A stretch of 64,000 nt of DNA from Lichenihabitans psoromatis (GTDB taxonomy: Bacteria > Pseudomonadota > Alphaproteobacteria > Rhizobiales > Beijerinckiaceae): assembly GCF_004323635.1 (NCBI RefSeq), contig NZ_CP036515.1, positions 2,109,501 to 2,173,500 on the forward strand, written 5' to 3'. Under the pieces are notes generated by a model that made no database searches, was not told where the DNA came from, and saw only the letters and a list, made by a program, of their open reading frames with translations. The translations under genes and the position numbers were made by a program. Shown in pieces: positions 37,865-46,546 of this stretch. Within the stretch, counting starts at the first letter, position 1; the number at the start of each line of letters is the position of its first letter.

Positions 37865-39253
37865 ATGTCTGATGACGCCTCGATCGAGGTACGTAGTCCG
37901 TACGACGGGCGGATCATCGGCGCCGTACCTCGGTTCGATGCCAGTCTTGCAAGTCTTCTCGTCGACCAAGCTCAGGTCGGCTTCGCAACTATGAAACAGC
38001 TATCGCGCGCTGAACGGGGTGCCATTCTCGACCGTGCGGCCAAGCTCGTCGAAGCCGATTCTACGGGCTATGCGGACCTGATCGTCGCGGAGGCCGGCAA
38101 ACCTCTGAAGCAGGCTCGTCGAGAGGTGGCACGCTGCATCAACACTTTGGGCCTCTCTGCGGAAGAGGCGCGGCGCAACGCCGGCGAAGTCATTCCATTC
38201 GACGCCTTCGCGGGGAGTGAGCGACGGCAGGGATGGTTTTCTCGCGAGCCCTTGGGAGTGATTGCAGCTATCACGCCATACAACGATCCCTTGAACTTGG
38301 TTGCCCACAAGGTGGGGCCGGCTTTGGCCGGCGGGAATTCGATCATCCTAAAGCCGTCCGAACGAACGCCGCTCAGCGCTCTTCGCCTCCTCGCGACGTT
38401 GAAGGCAGCCGGACTCCCCGAGGATGTCCTCTGCGTCGCGGTCGGCGATGGCGCTCTTGGTCAGGCGATCGTCTCCTCTCGCTCGGTTCGCATGGTGACG
38501 TTCACGGGCGGCTTTCGCACGGGAGAGCGCATAGCTGCTTCGGCAGGTTTGAAGAAGTTGTCCATGGATCTCGGCGGCAACGCGGCCGTGATCGTCATGG
38601 CTGACGCCGATATCGACACGGCCGTCACTGCCTGCGTTTCAGGTGCCTTCTGGGCCGCCGGACAGAACTGCATCGGCACGCAACGCATCCTGATCCAAAG
38701 ACCCGTCTACCAGCGGTTCCGAGACGCCTTCGTAGCGGAAACGCTAAAGCTCAAGGTCGGCGACCCTTCCGAACCAGACACCGACATAGGACCGCTCATC
38801 TCCCAAGAGCATGCGCGATCCGTCCTGGCGCTAATCGACGAGGCCCTTGCAGGGGGGGCAGCCTTGCTCGCTGGTGGAGGCCTTGATGGCGCCTGTCTCC
38901 GGCCCACCGTTCTTGAAGCCGCCCCACGAAGCTGCGCGGCCTGGCGTGAAGAGATCTTCGCCCCCGTGGTTCTTCTGGACGCCTTCGACGATCTCGATAA
39001 CGCGATTGCGATCACCAATGCGCCGGAGTACGCGCTTCATGCTGGCATCTTCACCGAAAACCTTAGCACGGCCATGCTCGCCGCCGATCTGATCGAGGCA
39101 GGCGGTATCATGATTAATGACTCTTCTGACTACCGCTTCGATGCTATGCCTTTCGGCGGATACAAGTACGGTAGCATGGGACGGGAAGGCGTTAGGTTTG
39201 CGTACGAAGACATGACGCAGCCGAAGGTCGTCTGTATTAATCGAAGTCGCTGA
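37865..39253 (+). CDS. Aldehyde dehydrogenase family protein
   Basis: A 462-residue NAD(P)-dependent aldehyde dehydrogenase. It has [24 protein letters not shown], the catalytic Glu in [11 protein letters not shown] (usual ELGG, here DLGG) and the nucleophilic Cys in GQNCIGTQR. The DLGG form replaces the general-base Glu of most family members with Asp, as in some phosphonoacetaldehyde and semialdehyde dehydrogenase-like enzymes. The start at 37865 follows the normal N-terminus; the frame extends 156 codons upstream through the cupin gene but that is spurious. It ends the catabolic cassette. Confidence 0.88.
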   Translation: MSDDASIEVRSPYDGRIIGAVPRFDASLASLLVDQAQVGFATMKQLSRAERGAILDRAAKLVEADSTGYADLIVAEAGKPLKQARREVARCINTLGLSAEEARRNAGEVIPFDAFAGSERRQGWFSREPLGVIAAITPYNDPLNLVAHKVGPALAGGNSIILKPSERTPLSALRLLATLKAAGLPEDVLCVAVGDGALGQAIVSSRSVRMVTFTGGFRTGERIAASAGLKKLSMDLGGNAAVIVMADADIDTAVTACVSGAFWAAGQNCIGTQRILIQRPVYQRFRDAFVAETLKLKVGDPSEPDTDIGPLISQEHARSVLALIDEALAGGAALLAGGGLDGACLRPTVLEAAPRSCAAWREEIFAPVVLLDAFDDLDNAIAITNAPEYALHAGIFTENLSTAMLAADLIEAGGIMINDSSDYRFDAMPFGGYKYGSMGREGVRFAYEDMTQPKVVCINRSR

Positions 39254-39602
39254 AGAGGATGGCTTGACAAGCATACCGATAAACAATCCAGCAGCATCAG
39301 GCGACAACGTTTCAAAAAATATGAATCCCAATTGTGACCTGAGGCCACACGCGTCTCCACGCCGCAGAGGGCTCAAGCCTTCGGCACGACGACAATACGC
39401 TCCGTAACATCGAGGTTTGTACCCTATTGGCTTCCTGTTCGACCTGGACGTCGACGCCGCGGGCGAGATCGGTCTGCTCCATTAGGATTACATGGAATCG
39501 AATGCAGCTTTGGCTTTGTGACGCTTCGGTTACGCCCTGTGAGGGAAAGTGAAGAAACCGCTGTGATCAATCACGATCCTAGCTAGCACTTGCCGTCAAG
39601 AA
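39254..39602. other. Intergenic stretch after the catabolic cassette
   Basis: No gene can be supported. A short minus-strand stretch near 39380-39480 reads like a worn protein end in two frames (for example TERIVVVPKA before a stop), but too little remains to identify. Confidence 0.4.
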
Positions 39603-39794
39603 GGAGGGAGGCGCGCGGCCCTCCCTCCCCACAAGGCCCCTGCCGGGTGTCCCCAGTCTTCCGTTGCTCCCTTCGTCTCGCTCCCGTGCAGACCCGCTTC
39701 GCGTCCGCTCCGGCTAAGCCCCCGGGTGGGCGATCCCCCCTCCCAGTAGCGACCTTGCCCCCTCCCTCCTCGCGGTTCGCCACGTGGCAAGCCG
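39603..39794. repeat. Paired repeat blocks, copy 2
   Basis: Block A (39603-39640, a GGAGGGAGG/CCTCCCTCC hairpin) and block B (39771-39794, with GCCACGTGGC) repeat those at 28261-28326. Here the two blocks are 130 bases apart instead of 4. They precede the frameshifted gene at 39837 and so probably form its leader. Confidence 0.7.
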
Positions 39795-39836
39795 GCAGAC
39801 GGGTAGGCCGCCTGACGGCGAGTGGGAGACAAGGGA

Positions 39837-40411
39837 ATGGCAAGGTTTACGTTGACACGGGACGCCTACGTGCCGAGCGGGGCGACCAGGATAACGGACA
39901 GGCGAGCGACGCGGTCGTGTTCGTCTACGCTGCGGGGAAGAAAAGGCCGGCTGCGCTGGCGTTCCACGGCAAGGCGACGAAGCCCGATTGGCATCAAGTG
40001 TTCTCGGACGAAGCAGCACGGGAGAAGGCCGTCAGGAGGCACCTTGAGAGCTACCGCCCGGCTGCCACGCGGAGGGCGGAGCGCCGAGTCCTCGCGTCGA
40101 AGCCGCACGGCCTGGAAGTCGGGCACGTGCTGGTGGCGTCGTGGGGCTACGACCAGACCAACGTGGACTTCTACCAGGTCACCGGGCTGTTCGGTCGGTG
40201 CATGGTCGAGGTCAGGGCCATCGCGCAGGCGGACGGGAGCACGGGGAAAGAGTCATGGTCGACGGGTAAAGCCATGCCGGCGCTCGACGCCTATAAGGGT
40301 GAGCCGCTGCGCCGGCGCGTCGGCGGCCAACGCCGGACGGTACGCATTGACGATGTCAGGACGGCGCACGTGTGGGACGGGCGTCCAAAGAGCTGGACGG
40401 CCTACGCGTGA
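39837..40411 (+). pseudogene. Mobile-element hypothetical protein, frameshifted
   Basis: The start reads MARFTLTRDAYVPSGATRITDRR, but the protein-like continuation (SDAVVFVYAAGKKRPAALAFHG, then VGHVLVASWGYDQTNVDFYQVTG and RIDDVRTAHVWDGRPKSWTAYA) lies in the other frame from about 39905. Inserting one base between 39903 and 39905 joins them into about 191 residues. I recall this N-terminal and WGYDQTNVDFYQV pattern from uncharacterised plasmid and phage proteins; its function is unknown. Either a true frameshift or a sequencing error is possible. Confidence 0.65.
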
Positions 40412-40527
40412 GCCAACTTGTAATGAGTGGGCGGCGAAGCGGCCCAGGATTGCCCATGTCAGAAGATCGGCCAAGGTCCAGGTCAACGATTGAGCAAGCT
40501 GGATTCAGTCGCGCATGGGAATCATGA

Positions 40528-40833
40528 TTAAGGGCAGGCGATGATGGCGCGAGCGGCGAGTTTCAGCCCAAGATCGATCCCGGGCGAAAGGTTCGAGAAG
40601 AACGACTCTGATAGTTTCTGCTTGTCGGAGGGATCGAGGTCCTGCGGTTTCGACACGCTGGTCGAGCAGCCACTCGGGGCCGCGTCCAGTTTGACCGGGT
40701 CCTTGTCGTCGAGACTGGGCCGACTGTCCCGCCGCGTGAACTCGAGTGTCGTGCCGAGCGCGTCGCCGACGGCTAGCCCGAGGAGAGCGCCACGAGCACG
40801 GTCGATGACGTCAGCGGGTGTGATCGCATGCAT
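40528..40833 (-). pseudogene. In-frame chimera: ADP-ribosylglycohydrolase start fused to DUF1007 end
   Basis: The first 40 residues ([22 protein letters not shown]) are the start of an ADP-ribosylglycohydrolase. The last 58 residues (from [11 protein letters not shown] through [19 protein letters not shown]) match the C-terminus of the DUF1007 protein at 44753 at roughly 70 percent. Neither domain is complete: the glycohydrolase lacks most of its fold and the DUF1007 part lacks its signal peptide and core. It is most simply a deletion scar that by chance remained in frame. Confidence 0.7.
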
Positions 40834-40931
40834 GAGCTTGCCTTTGAAGATGGGAGAGTCTCAGCAAGCTTCATGGCAAGACGATCGTTCTTGCGACCCG
40901 CGGTCGCCGCTAGAGTTTGGAGTTCAAGAAG

Positions 40932-42143
40932 CTATCGAGAAAAATCGAACATGTTTTTCGTGATAATCTCTGCCTGCCCGCACGTTTGTCGCATGTACGC
41001 TACATTGCCGAGTAGTTGTTCCTTGAAGCTGTTGCTGTCCAACCTTGTGCGTCGATCGCGAGCTCCTTTCGCGATCTCGGCTGGCGTCACGTCGTCGTAG
41101 CTGATCAGGACTTGTTGCAGCAGGCCAAGCCTTCGTTGCATTTCGGCCCACTCGGGTCCGAACTCGTCAAGTTTCTCGTGGCAGACATCGAGCGCGAACG
41201 CCATCGTGTCGACGATCGCAAGCGAGGCCTGAACTGAAGATGAAGCTTGTGGCGACTTGAGACTCGGGTTTCTGGTCAGAAAATTAATAAGATCCGGACT
41301 GAGCTTGGGAAGACGCTGCTGATAATAGGTTTCAGCCTCGGCCGCAGCTGCTTGCGCCTGAGCCTCGGCGTGCAGCTGCACGCGTGCCGCTTCAGCCTGC
41401 TGTTGCGCGAGCTTGCGTGCAGCCTCCGCGGCAGCCGCTTTGACCTCCACTTGCTCTTCGAGCTGCTTACGGCTGTCTTCAGCCTGCTGCTGGGCGGCTT
41501 GCTTCTCATCAGCTACCTTCTCGGCATCTGCAGCTTCGGTTTCGGCAGCACGCTGTTGTTGCGCGACCTGTTCAGCGGCGACAGCAGCCGCTGCATCCCG
41601 TTCAGCCGCCTCCTTGATCCGTTGGGTCAACAGGCGACGAAGATCCATTTTCTGATCGGCCGGCAGTGTGCTGAGATCGATTTTCGAACTGAGTGTCGTC
41701 AACCGATTGCGACGGCTCCTCGGCGTGGTGTCGGCAGCGGCCGAAGCCATCTCGGTTTTGAGCTCGGTGACGAAGGCTGCCCTTTGTGCGGCCTTGGTGT
41801 TCGACGTGTCGAGCTGGCGCAAAACTTGAGCCTGGGGACTATAGGGCCCTTCGAGGTAATTCAGCATCATAAGCGTGCGCTGTCGGTTGCTCGACGTCAT
41901 GCATGCGGTCATGCGCTGTTTCAGGGCATCGAAGGCTGCTTGGTCCCACTGCTCGACTGCGATGCCGTAAGGGGTCGATCCGGTGATCCAGCGTTGGTGG
42001 GTGTAAAGCTCCGGGTCCACAGCGGAACAAGGATAGGCCGAAAGGGTGGCACTCGCCTCGGCAGCTCGAACATTGCCGGTCGTGGTTGCGAGAATGGCGG
42101 CGATGGCGAAAGTCGTGCTGAAAATTGTGCTGAGCGTCGACAA
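40932..42143 (-). CDS. Secreted coiled-coil protein of unknown function
   Basis: A 403-residue protein with a signal peptide (MSTLSTIFSTTFAIAAILATTTG, cleavage near VRAAEA). The N-terminal domain has two cysteines (YPCSAVD and MTACMTS). Residues about 180-280 are a long Ala/Glu/Gln-rich coiled coil (EQVAQQQRAAETEAADAEK and so on), followed by a helical C-terminal domain with two more cysteines (DVCHEKL, RQTCGQ). The layout suggests a periplasmic or surface structural protein. I recognise no family. It lies 52 bases downstream of the membrane protein at 42195 on the same strand, so the two may function together. Confidence 0.7.
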   Translation of the reverse strand: MSTLSTIFSTTFAIAAILATTTGNVRAAEASATLSAYPCSAVDPELYTHQRWITGSTPYGIAVEQWDQAAFDALKQRMTACMTSSNRQRTLMMLNYLEGPYSPQAQVLRQLDTSNTKAAQRAAFVTELKTEMASAAADTTPRSRRNRLTTLSSKIDLSTLPADQKMDLRRLLTQRIKEAAERDAAAAVAAEQVAQQQRAAETEAADAEKVADEKQAAQQQAEDSRKQLEEQVEVKAAAAEAARKLAQQQAEAARVQLHAEAQAQAAAAEAETYYQQRLPKLSPDLINFLTRNPSLKSPQASSSVQASLAIVDTMAFALDVCHEKLDEFGPEWAEMQRRLGLLQQVLISYDDVTPAEIAKGARDRRTRLDSNSFKEQLLGNVAYMRQTCGQAEIITKNMFDFSR

Positions 42144-42194
42144 GTTTTGTCTCCCGCAACTGTGTGATGAGGGTGAAAAAAGACTGATATGAAT

Positions 42195-42662
42195 TCAGAA
42201 TGGCGAGTCGGCTTCGATCCACAGCTCGTCCTTGGTGGCGCTGGTCCACTGCAGCGTGAAGGACACATCGTGGCGACCGACGTTTAGGAACACGTCCGCG
42301 GTACACAGGCGGAGCTCGGAGCCCTTGCTGTTCACCGGGACGAAGCCGGTCTCCTTGATGTCGCCGAGCTTCGCGACTTTGCCACCCGTCTTCTTGGCTG
42401 AAGGTGCATCCTCGAGGGCGCCGATGAGAAGCCCACGGGCGGCGTCGCTGTCACAGCTTGGGAGGACGCCAGGCACGAACGACGAGGCCAACTCTTCGTT
42501 CGTGCTTTGATGATGCATGGCGTGGTAGCCGGACCAAACGGCCGGCACGATAAAGCCGATCAGCGCGAAATGCTTCGCCGAAAGTGTTTTGCCTGTGGCA
42601 CGTCGGGCGTCATAGCGCGCCTTCAGTCGTGCAATCAGGCTGATGTTCGGGGTCCCGCTCAT
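42195..42662 (-). CDS. Single-span membrane protein of unknown function
   Basis: A 155-residue protein: a basic cytoplasmic N-terminus (RLKARYDARRATGKTLSAKH), one hydrophobic segment (FALIGFIVPAVWSGYHAM) and a roughly 100-residue exported domain with two cysteines (LPSCDSD and LRLCTAD). No family is recognised. It precedes the secreted coiled-coil gene on the same strand, with a 51-base gap, so a shared envelope role is plausible. Confidence 0.65.
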   Translation of the reverse strand: MSGTPNISLIARLKARYDARRATGKTLSAKHFALIGFIVPAVWSGYHAMHHQSTNEELASSFVPGVLPSCDSDAARGLLIGALEDAPSAKKTGGKVAKLGDIKETGFVPVNSKGSELRLCTADVFLNVGRHDVSFTLQWTSATKDELWIEADSPF

Positions 42663-42920
42663 GTTCTCAAGTCTCCAGTGATATCCGGAGGTTCACGGCG
42701 GCCGGTGCGAAGTTTCTGGCGCAGCGGTATTGCTGGCCATCAAGGGCGATAGACATCGCGGCTGGTGTTTGGCCATCGCCGAAAGAGACAATTTGCACAG
42801 GCCGGCATTTGCAATGCAACAAGATCGCCCGGGCTCCATTTTCGCAGCCGCACTCGCACGTGGCTGCGCTTCAACAAATGCTTGGAATTAGAACTCGGCT
42901 TCGTCAGGAAAGGTGATGAA

Positions 42921-42966
42921 CGAAGTTTACTTCGTGGTCAAGGTCCACTCTCGAAGTCAAGCTTCG
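42921..42966 (+). promoter_or_regulatory. Two CGAAG inverted repeats upstream of the XRE regulator
   Basis: CGAAG-N4-CTTCG lies at 42921-42934 and CGAAG-N5-CTTCG at 42952-42966, ending four bases before the XRE start codon. Two half-palindromes of the same sequence just ahead of a repressor-type gene suggest autoregulatory operators. The rest of the 308-base gap (42663-42970) shows no gene. Confidence 0.5.
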
Positions 42967-42970
42967 GGCG

Positions 42971-43327
42971 ATGAGTGGAGCACTGAAAAAGGTTCTGGGG
43001 CTGAAGGTGCGGGCTGCCCGGCAGTACCGTGACCTGACCCAGGAGGAGTTGGCGGCTCAGATCGGGCGAACCCCTGAGAGCGTGTCCAACATCGAGCGGG
43101 GTCTTCAGCTCCCTAGCCTCGACACCCTCGTCGAGCTCGGACGCATCTTGGGCGTCCCCGTCGCCGAGTTTTTTGATGAGGACAGCGGTTCCTCACGATC
43201 TGCGGAGCGTATGTTGCAGGAAGCTCGTCTACGCGAGATTGCAAGGTCTCTGTCCGACCGCGATCTCGACATCGCCATCGATCAGGTGAGCGCATTTCTT
43301 GCTTCGGATCAGGCGACCAGATGCTGA
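42971..43327 (+). CDS. XRE-family helix-turn-helix regulator
   Basis: A 118-residue protein with an HTH_3 domain over residues 8-65 (LGLKVRAARQYRDLTQEELAAQIG, then ESVSNIERGLQLPSL and LGVPVAEFFDED). The C-terminal 50 residues are helical. Such regulators are common on mobile elements, where they control transfer or maintenance genes. Two inverted repeats lie directly upstream. Confidence 0.88.
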   Translation: MSGALKKVLGLKVRAARQYRDLTQEELAAQIGRTPESVSNIERGLQLPSLDTLVELGRILGVPVAEFFDEDSGSSRSAERMLQEARLREIARSLSDRDLDIAIDQVSAFLASDQATRC

Positions 43328-43482
43328 AGACTGTCCTTGTCTAGTCGCCGAGGGTTCACTGCCGACCAAAGCTGACGCTGATCATCGATCAGACCTGAAT
43401 TGGCGGCTCTGCGCCTATCAGTGTTGTTCGGGAGTTTGCGGCCTCGACCCGCCAGCAGACATCACATTGCGTCCGAATCGCG

Positions 43483-43513
43483 AGAATTCGCACGGCTCGC
43501 CGAGTCGAATTCT
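43483..43513. terminator. Possible bidirectional terminator hairpin
   Basis: AGAATTCG and CGAATTCT form a perfect 8-bp stem around a 15-base loop, between the convergent XRE and NicO genes. There is no clear U tract. Confidence 0.35.
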
Positions 43514-43595
43514 AGGCCCGGTCGGCGCTGTCTCGGGTGCTGAATGTCTGGAAGGCTGCTGGCCAGGGTCGGGTTATCCAAATGGTATCGATCGA

Positions 43596-44735
43596 TTACG
43601 CGCCCGTGCTCATCACGCCCAGGAAGAGGCCGATTCCGAGCAGAAGGATCAGTGCACCGGCTCCGGCCTCCAGGGCACGCAGCACAAGCTCACCTCGACG
43701 TGATCCTCCTCCCGACAGCCGGACTGCAAGACCCCCGGCGAGGACGGCGAGGCACGCCAGCGCACTAGTCGTGATCGCCGTTCCCAGGGACATCGCCAAG
43801 GTCGCCGCAACACCGGCGAGGAAATAACCTTGAGCGAGCGCGAAGACGAGCACCAGGATGGCTCCTGAGCAAGGCCGCAGTCCTGCGGCGACGACAGTCA
43901 TCAGGGCGCTCGTCCAGGAGAATTGGTCCCCGAGCGTCGCGGGATCGGGGGCGTGGAAATGTCCGCAGTGATCGTCGTGGACATGCCCGGCCACGCCGTG
44001 CGGCGTGTGTGCCAGCGGGACGATCGGGTGGCTCACGTGGCCAAGCCCATGCGAGGAGCGGCAGGCTTCATCGTGATCGTGACGGTGATCGGATTCCACG
44101 ACGGCCATCGACTCGTTCGCGGGAGGCCGAGCGTGGCCGGGAGCCGAAATCGAAGTATCGCCGCCGGATGGTCGTGCGTGCGCCCGCCATGCCCGAAGAA
44201 AAGCCACGCCCTTGCGCCAGACGAGCCACAGACCGAGGAGGGCGATGCCCGCGTAACTTAGGCTTTCCACGATCCGGGCCGCATCCTTCATAACCTGCGC
44301 GGTCGCGTGGAAGACGAGCGCCAAGACGCCGATCAGGGCGATGGCCACGACGCCTTGCAAGGCCGCCGCGAGGAACGAAATGATGACCCCGCGCCTCAAC
44401 GCTCGCTCGTTGGCGAACATGTACGAGGCGACCACGGCCTTGCCGTGTCCCGGGCCGGCGGCGTGGAACACGCCATAGAGGAAGCTGAGGCCCGAAAGAA
44501 TCCACAGCGCCGAGCCGTCCGCCTTCGCGGCCCGCACCGCGCCGGAGAGCATCTGTTCGTAGGCGGCCTGTTTGGCGAGAAGCCAGCCCGCGATGCCGGA
44601 TGCGCTCCCGCCTCCTTCGGAAATTCCGACGCTGAACGGGTTGTGGGCCTGGGCGAGAGCGGGGGTGCGGCTCGCGATACAAGCCACCGCGAGGGCACCA
44701 AAGCAGGTCGCGAGGCGGGCCATCTTGCTGTTCAT
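43596..44735 (-). CDS. Nickel/cobalt exporter-like membrane protein (NicO/RcnA family)
   Basis: A 379-residue membrane protein with a signal-like N-terminus (MNSKMARLATCFGALAVACI) and about six helices. The family motifs GPGHGKAVVASYM and GLRPCSGAILVLVFALAQG are present. A His-rich cytoplasmic loop (about residues 215-265, with HPIVPLAHTPHG and HVHDDHCGHFH) is typical of metal transport. The partner DUF1007 gene directly upstream fits the usual NicO-DUF1007 pairing. The start at 44735 follows the DUF1007 stop; a start at 44756 overlaps it. Confidence 0.82.
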   Translation of the reverse strand: MNSKMARLATCFGALAVACIASRTPALAQAHNPFSVGISEGGGSASGIAGWLLAKQAAYEQMLSGAVRAAKADGSALWILSGLSFLYGVFHAAGPGHGKAVVASYMFANERALRRGVIISFLAAALQGVVAIALIGVLALVFHATAQVMKDAARIVESLSYAGIALLGLWLVWRKGVAFLRAWRAHARPSGGDTSISAPGHARPPANESMAVVESDHRHDHDEACRSSHGLGHVSHPIVPLAHTPHGVAGHVHDDHCGHFHAPDPATLGDQFSWTSALMTVVAAGLRPCSGAILVLVFALAQGYFLAGVAATLAMSLGTAITTSALACLAVLAGGLAVRLSGGGSRRGELVLRALEAGAGALILLLGIGLFLGVMSTGA

Positions 44736-44752
44736 CGGAGGTCCGATCACGA

Positions 44753-45475
44753 TCACGGGCAGGCGACGATGGCGCGCTCGGCCAGCTTGATACCGAAGTC
44801 CACGCCCGGCGACATGTTGCTGAAGAACGCCTCCGAGAGCTTCTGATTGTCGCCGGAGTCGAGCGCCTTCGGCTTGGACACCGAGGAGGAGCAGCCGTTC
44901 GGAGCGGCGTTCAGCAACACGGGGTCCTTCTCCGCCAGGTTGAAGGACACAAAGTATGTGGGGTCGTAGACGGCCAGCGACAGCACGGGCTTGGCCATGG
45001 CCGGGACCTTGAGCGGCAGCGTGAAATGGAGGGTCACCAGCTTGTCGCTGCTCTCCTCAAGCCAATAGTCGACCGGGGCGCCGAACTCGGCTTGCTTGCC
45101 CCCGGCCTTGACGACGGTGAAGAAGCCGAATTCCGCCAGGGACTCGACGTTCGTCTTGGCCAGCGGCGCCATTTGCTCCCTGGTCAGGACGGCGCCTTCG
45201 GGCCCGAGGCCTTGGGTGACGAAGGACGAGTACATGTCGTCGAAGCGCCAGGCATGCCGGATGCCCGTGACCTGCCCATCGGGGGCGAACAGCACCTCCT
45301 CCGTGGCCGTGACGAACACGTGGGGATGAGCGTCCGCCGGCGCCGCCGACATCGCCGCGGCGATGCCCAACGATCCGGCCCAGAGAGCCACTCTCAACAT
45401 CGGCGACATCGGCGGGTTCCCAGTTGCGGACCGGCTCGTGCGAGCCCGAGGCTTCGAAGTCATTCGATCAATCAT
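44753..45475 (-). CDS. DUF1007-family periplasmic protein
   Basis: About 240 residues. After a polar lead the signal sequence is MLRVALWAGSLGIAAAMSA with mature start near DAHPHVF, the DUF1007 hallmark. The body includes RHAWRFDDMYSSFV and ends SPGVDFGIKLAERAIVACP. DUF1007 proteins accompany NicO-type metal exporters. The chosen start at 45475 overlaps the cytochrome b561 stop by the ATGA quartet, which implies coupling, but ATGs at 45409 or 45400 give a more ordinary signal peptide. A truncated relative is fused at 40528. Confidence 0.82.
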   Translation of the reverse strand: MIDRMTSKPRARTSRSATGNPPMSPMLRVALWAGSLGIAAAMSAAPADAHPHVFVTATEEVLFAPDGQVTGIRHAWRFDDMYSSFVTQGLGPEGAVLTREQMAPLAKTNVESLAEFGFFTVVKAGGKQAEFGAPVDYWLEESSDKLVTLHFTLPLKVPAMAKPVLSLAVYDPTYFVSFNLAEKDPVLLNAAPNGCSSSVSKPKALDSGDNQKLSEAFFSNMSPGVDFGIKLAERAIVACP

Positions 45476-46005
45476 TGCGGGCTCATCCGCCGCAACGTGG
45501 CGTCCCTGAGGACGAGCGCATGCCAGAGGACGGCGGCGACGTGGATCGTGACCAAGGCCAGGAGGATCTTGAAAATGATCACGTGGGCCAGGCTGATGGG
45601 CCACCAGAAGTATGACGCGATGGCGCCCGTCAGCCCTTCGCAGATCAGCACCGCGTAGAAGGCGGCATGTACGACGCGCGCCGTGCAGGTCGCCCACGCC
45701 GATCCGGTGCCTCCAGGCATCGGCGCCCCGATCCAGAGCCGAAGCGCCAGCCGCCCGACCATGAGGGCGACAAGCCCCAGCCCGAGCTTGAGGTGCAGGC
45801 CGTGCAGCAGCAGGTCGGTGGGGTCCTGCCGCTGCCCGATCATGTGGACGGCGTGCGTTCGCACGATGGCGCCGCTCGTCGCGTACTGGACCACGACCAG
45901 GGCGGCCACCAGCCAGTGCAGGAGGATCTGCACGCGCGCATACCCCGAAGGGCCCACCCTGACATTGAGGGCTTGTCCGGCTGCATCTCCCCCGCCGATG
46001 GCCAC
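45472..46005 (-). CDS. Cytochrome b561
   Basis: A 177-residue inner-membrane di-heme b-type cytochrome with four helices. Heme-ligand His residues are expected in VQILLHWLVAALVVVQY, LLLHGLHLKLGL, and VTIHVAAVLWHALVLRD. It could pass electrons from quinol to a periplasmic acceptor; within this block it may help reduce or handle copper. It sits between the DUF305 and DUF1007 genes on the same strand. Confidence 0.85.
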   Translation of the reverse strand: MAIGGGDAAGQALNVRVGPSGYARVQILLHWLVAALVVVQYATSGAIVRTHAVHMIGQRQDPTDLLLHGLHLKLGLGLVALMVGRLALRLWIGAPMPGGTGSAWATCTARVVHAAFYAVLICEGLTGAIASYFWWPISLAHVIIFKILLALVTIHVAAVLWHALVLRDATLRRMSPQ

Positions 46006-46017
46006 TGCCGACCTGGC

Positions 46018-46368
46018 CTAGTTCTTGGCGAGCCAAGCCTTCATCTCGGCGATCTCCTTCTCCTGCGCCTTGACGATGTCGGTCGCCAGGGTGCGGAGCA
46101 TCGGGTCCTTGCCGTACTGCAGCTCGACCTTCGCCATGTCGATGGCGCCCTGGTGGTGGGGCATCATCATCAGGACGAAGTCCTTGTCCGTCTTGCCCGT
46201 GGGCTTCACGTCCATATTTTTCATCATCGTCTGCATGGACGCCGTGAACGCCTTGTCGGCGGGTGTCCCCGCTTTGCCGCCCATGTCCATCTTCATGTCC
46301 TCTGCGCTGGCCATGGCGGGTACGCCCAGGACTGTGACAATAAGCGCGGCCTTCAGAATGGTCTTCAT
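46018..46368 (-). CDS. DUF305-family periplasmic protein
   Basis: A 116-residue exported protein. The start at 46368 has AGGAG eight bases upstream and a clean signal peptide (MKTILKAALIVTVLGVPAMA). The core MMMPHHQGAIDMAKVEL is the DUF305 signature; the Met/His richness (MKMDMGGKAG before it) points to copper binding. It belongs to the same minus-strand metal block as the copper ATPase. Confidence 0.85.
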   Translation of the reverse strand: MKTILKAALIVTVLGVPAMASAEDMKMDMGGKAGTPADKAFTASMQTMMKNMDVKPTGKTDKDFVLMMMPHHQGAIDMAKVELQYGKDPMLRTLATDIVKAQEKEIAEMKAWLAKN

Positions 46369-46546
46369 GTGGTTTCTCCTTGAGTGATGGAGCCGGCGCT
46401 GCACGCTCGGCCATTTCAGCCCGTTTTTAAGGGCGCGCACCGCGTTCGCGACGGCGAGTGAGCCGTCGGGAGACGCAGGGTGTTCGATGGGTTGAGGTAA
46501 AAAGTCGAGCGCGCACCATTCGCGGCTCTCGACGGCTTCCGCCGCC

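Noticed and set aside
43497..43520. Possible att duplicate of the tRNA-Gln 3' end (TCGAATTCTAGG)
   Set aside because: Similarity to TCGAATCCAGG is short and imperfect; the stretch is better explained as one arm of an EcoRI-containing inverted repeat.
45476..46414. Upstream extension of the DUF1007 frame by more than 300 codons
   Set aside because: It crosses the cytochrome b561 and DUF305 genes in another frame and is low-complexity; DUF1007 begins near its signal peptide.
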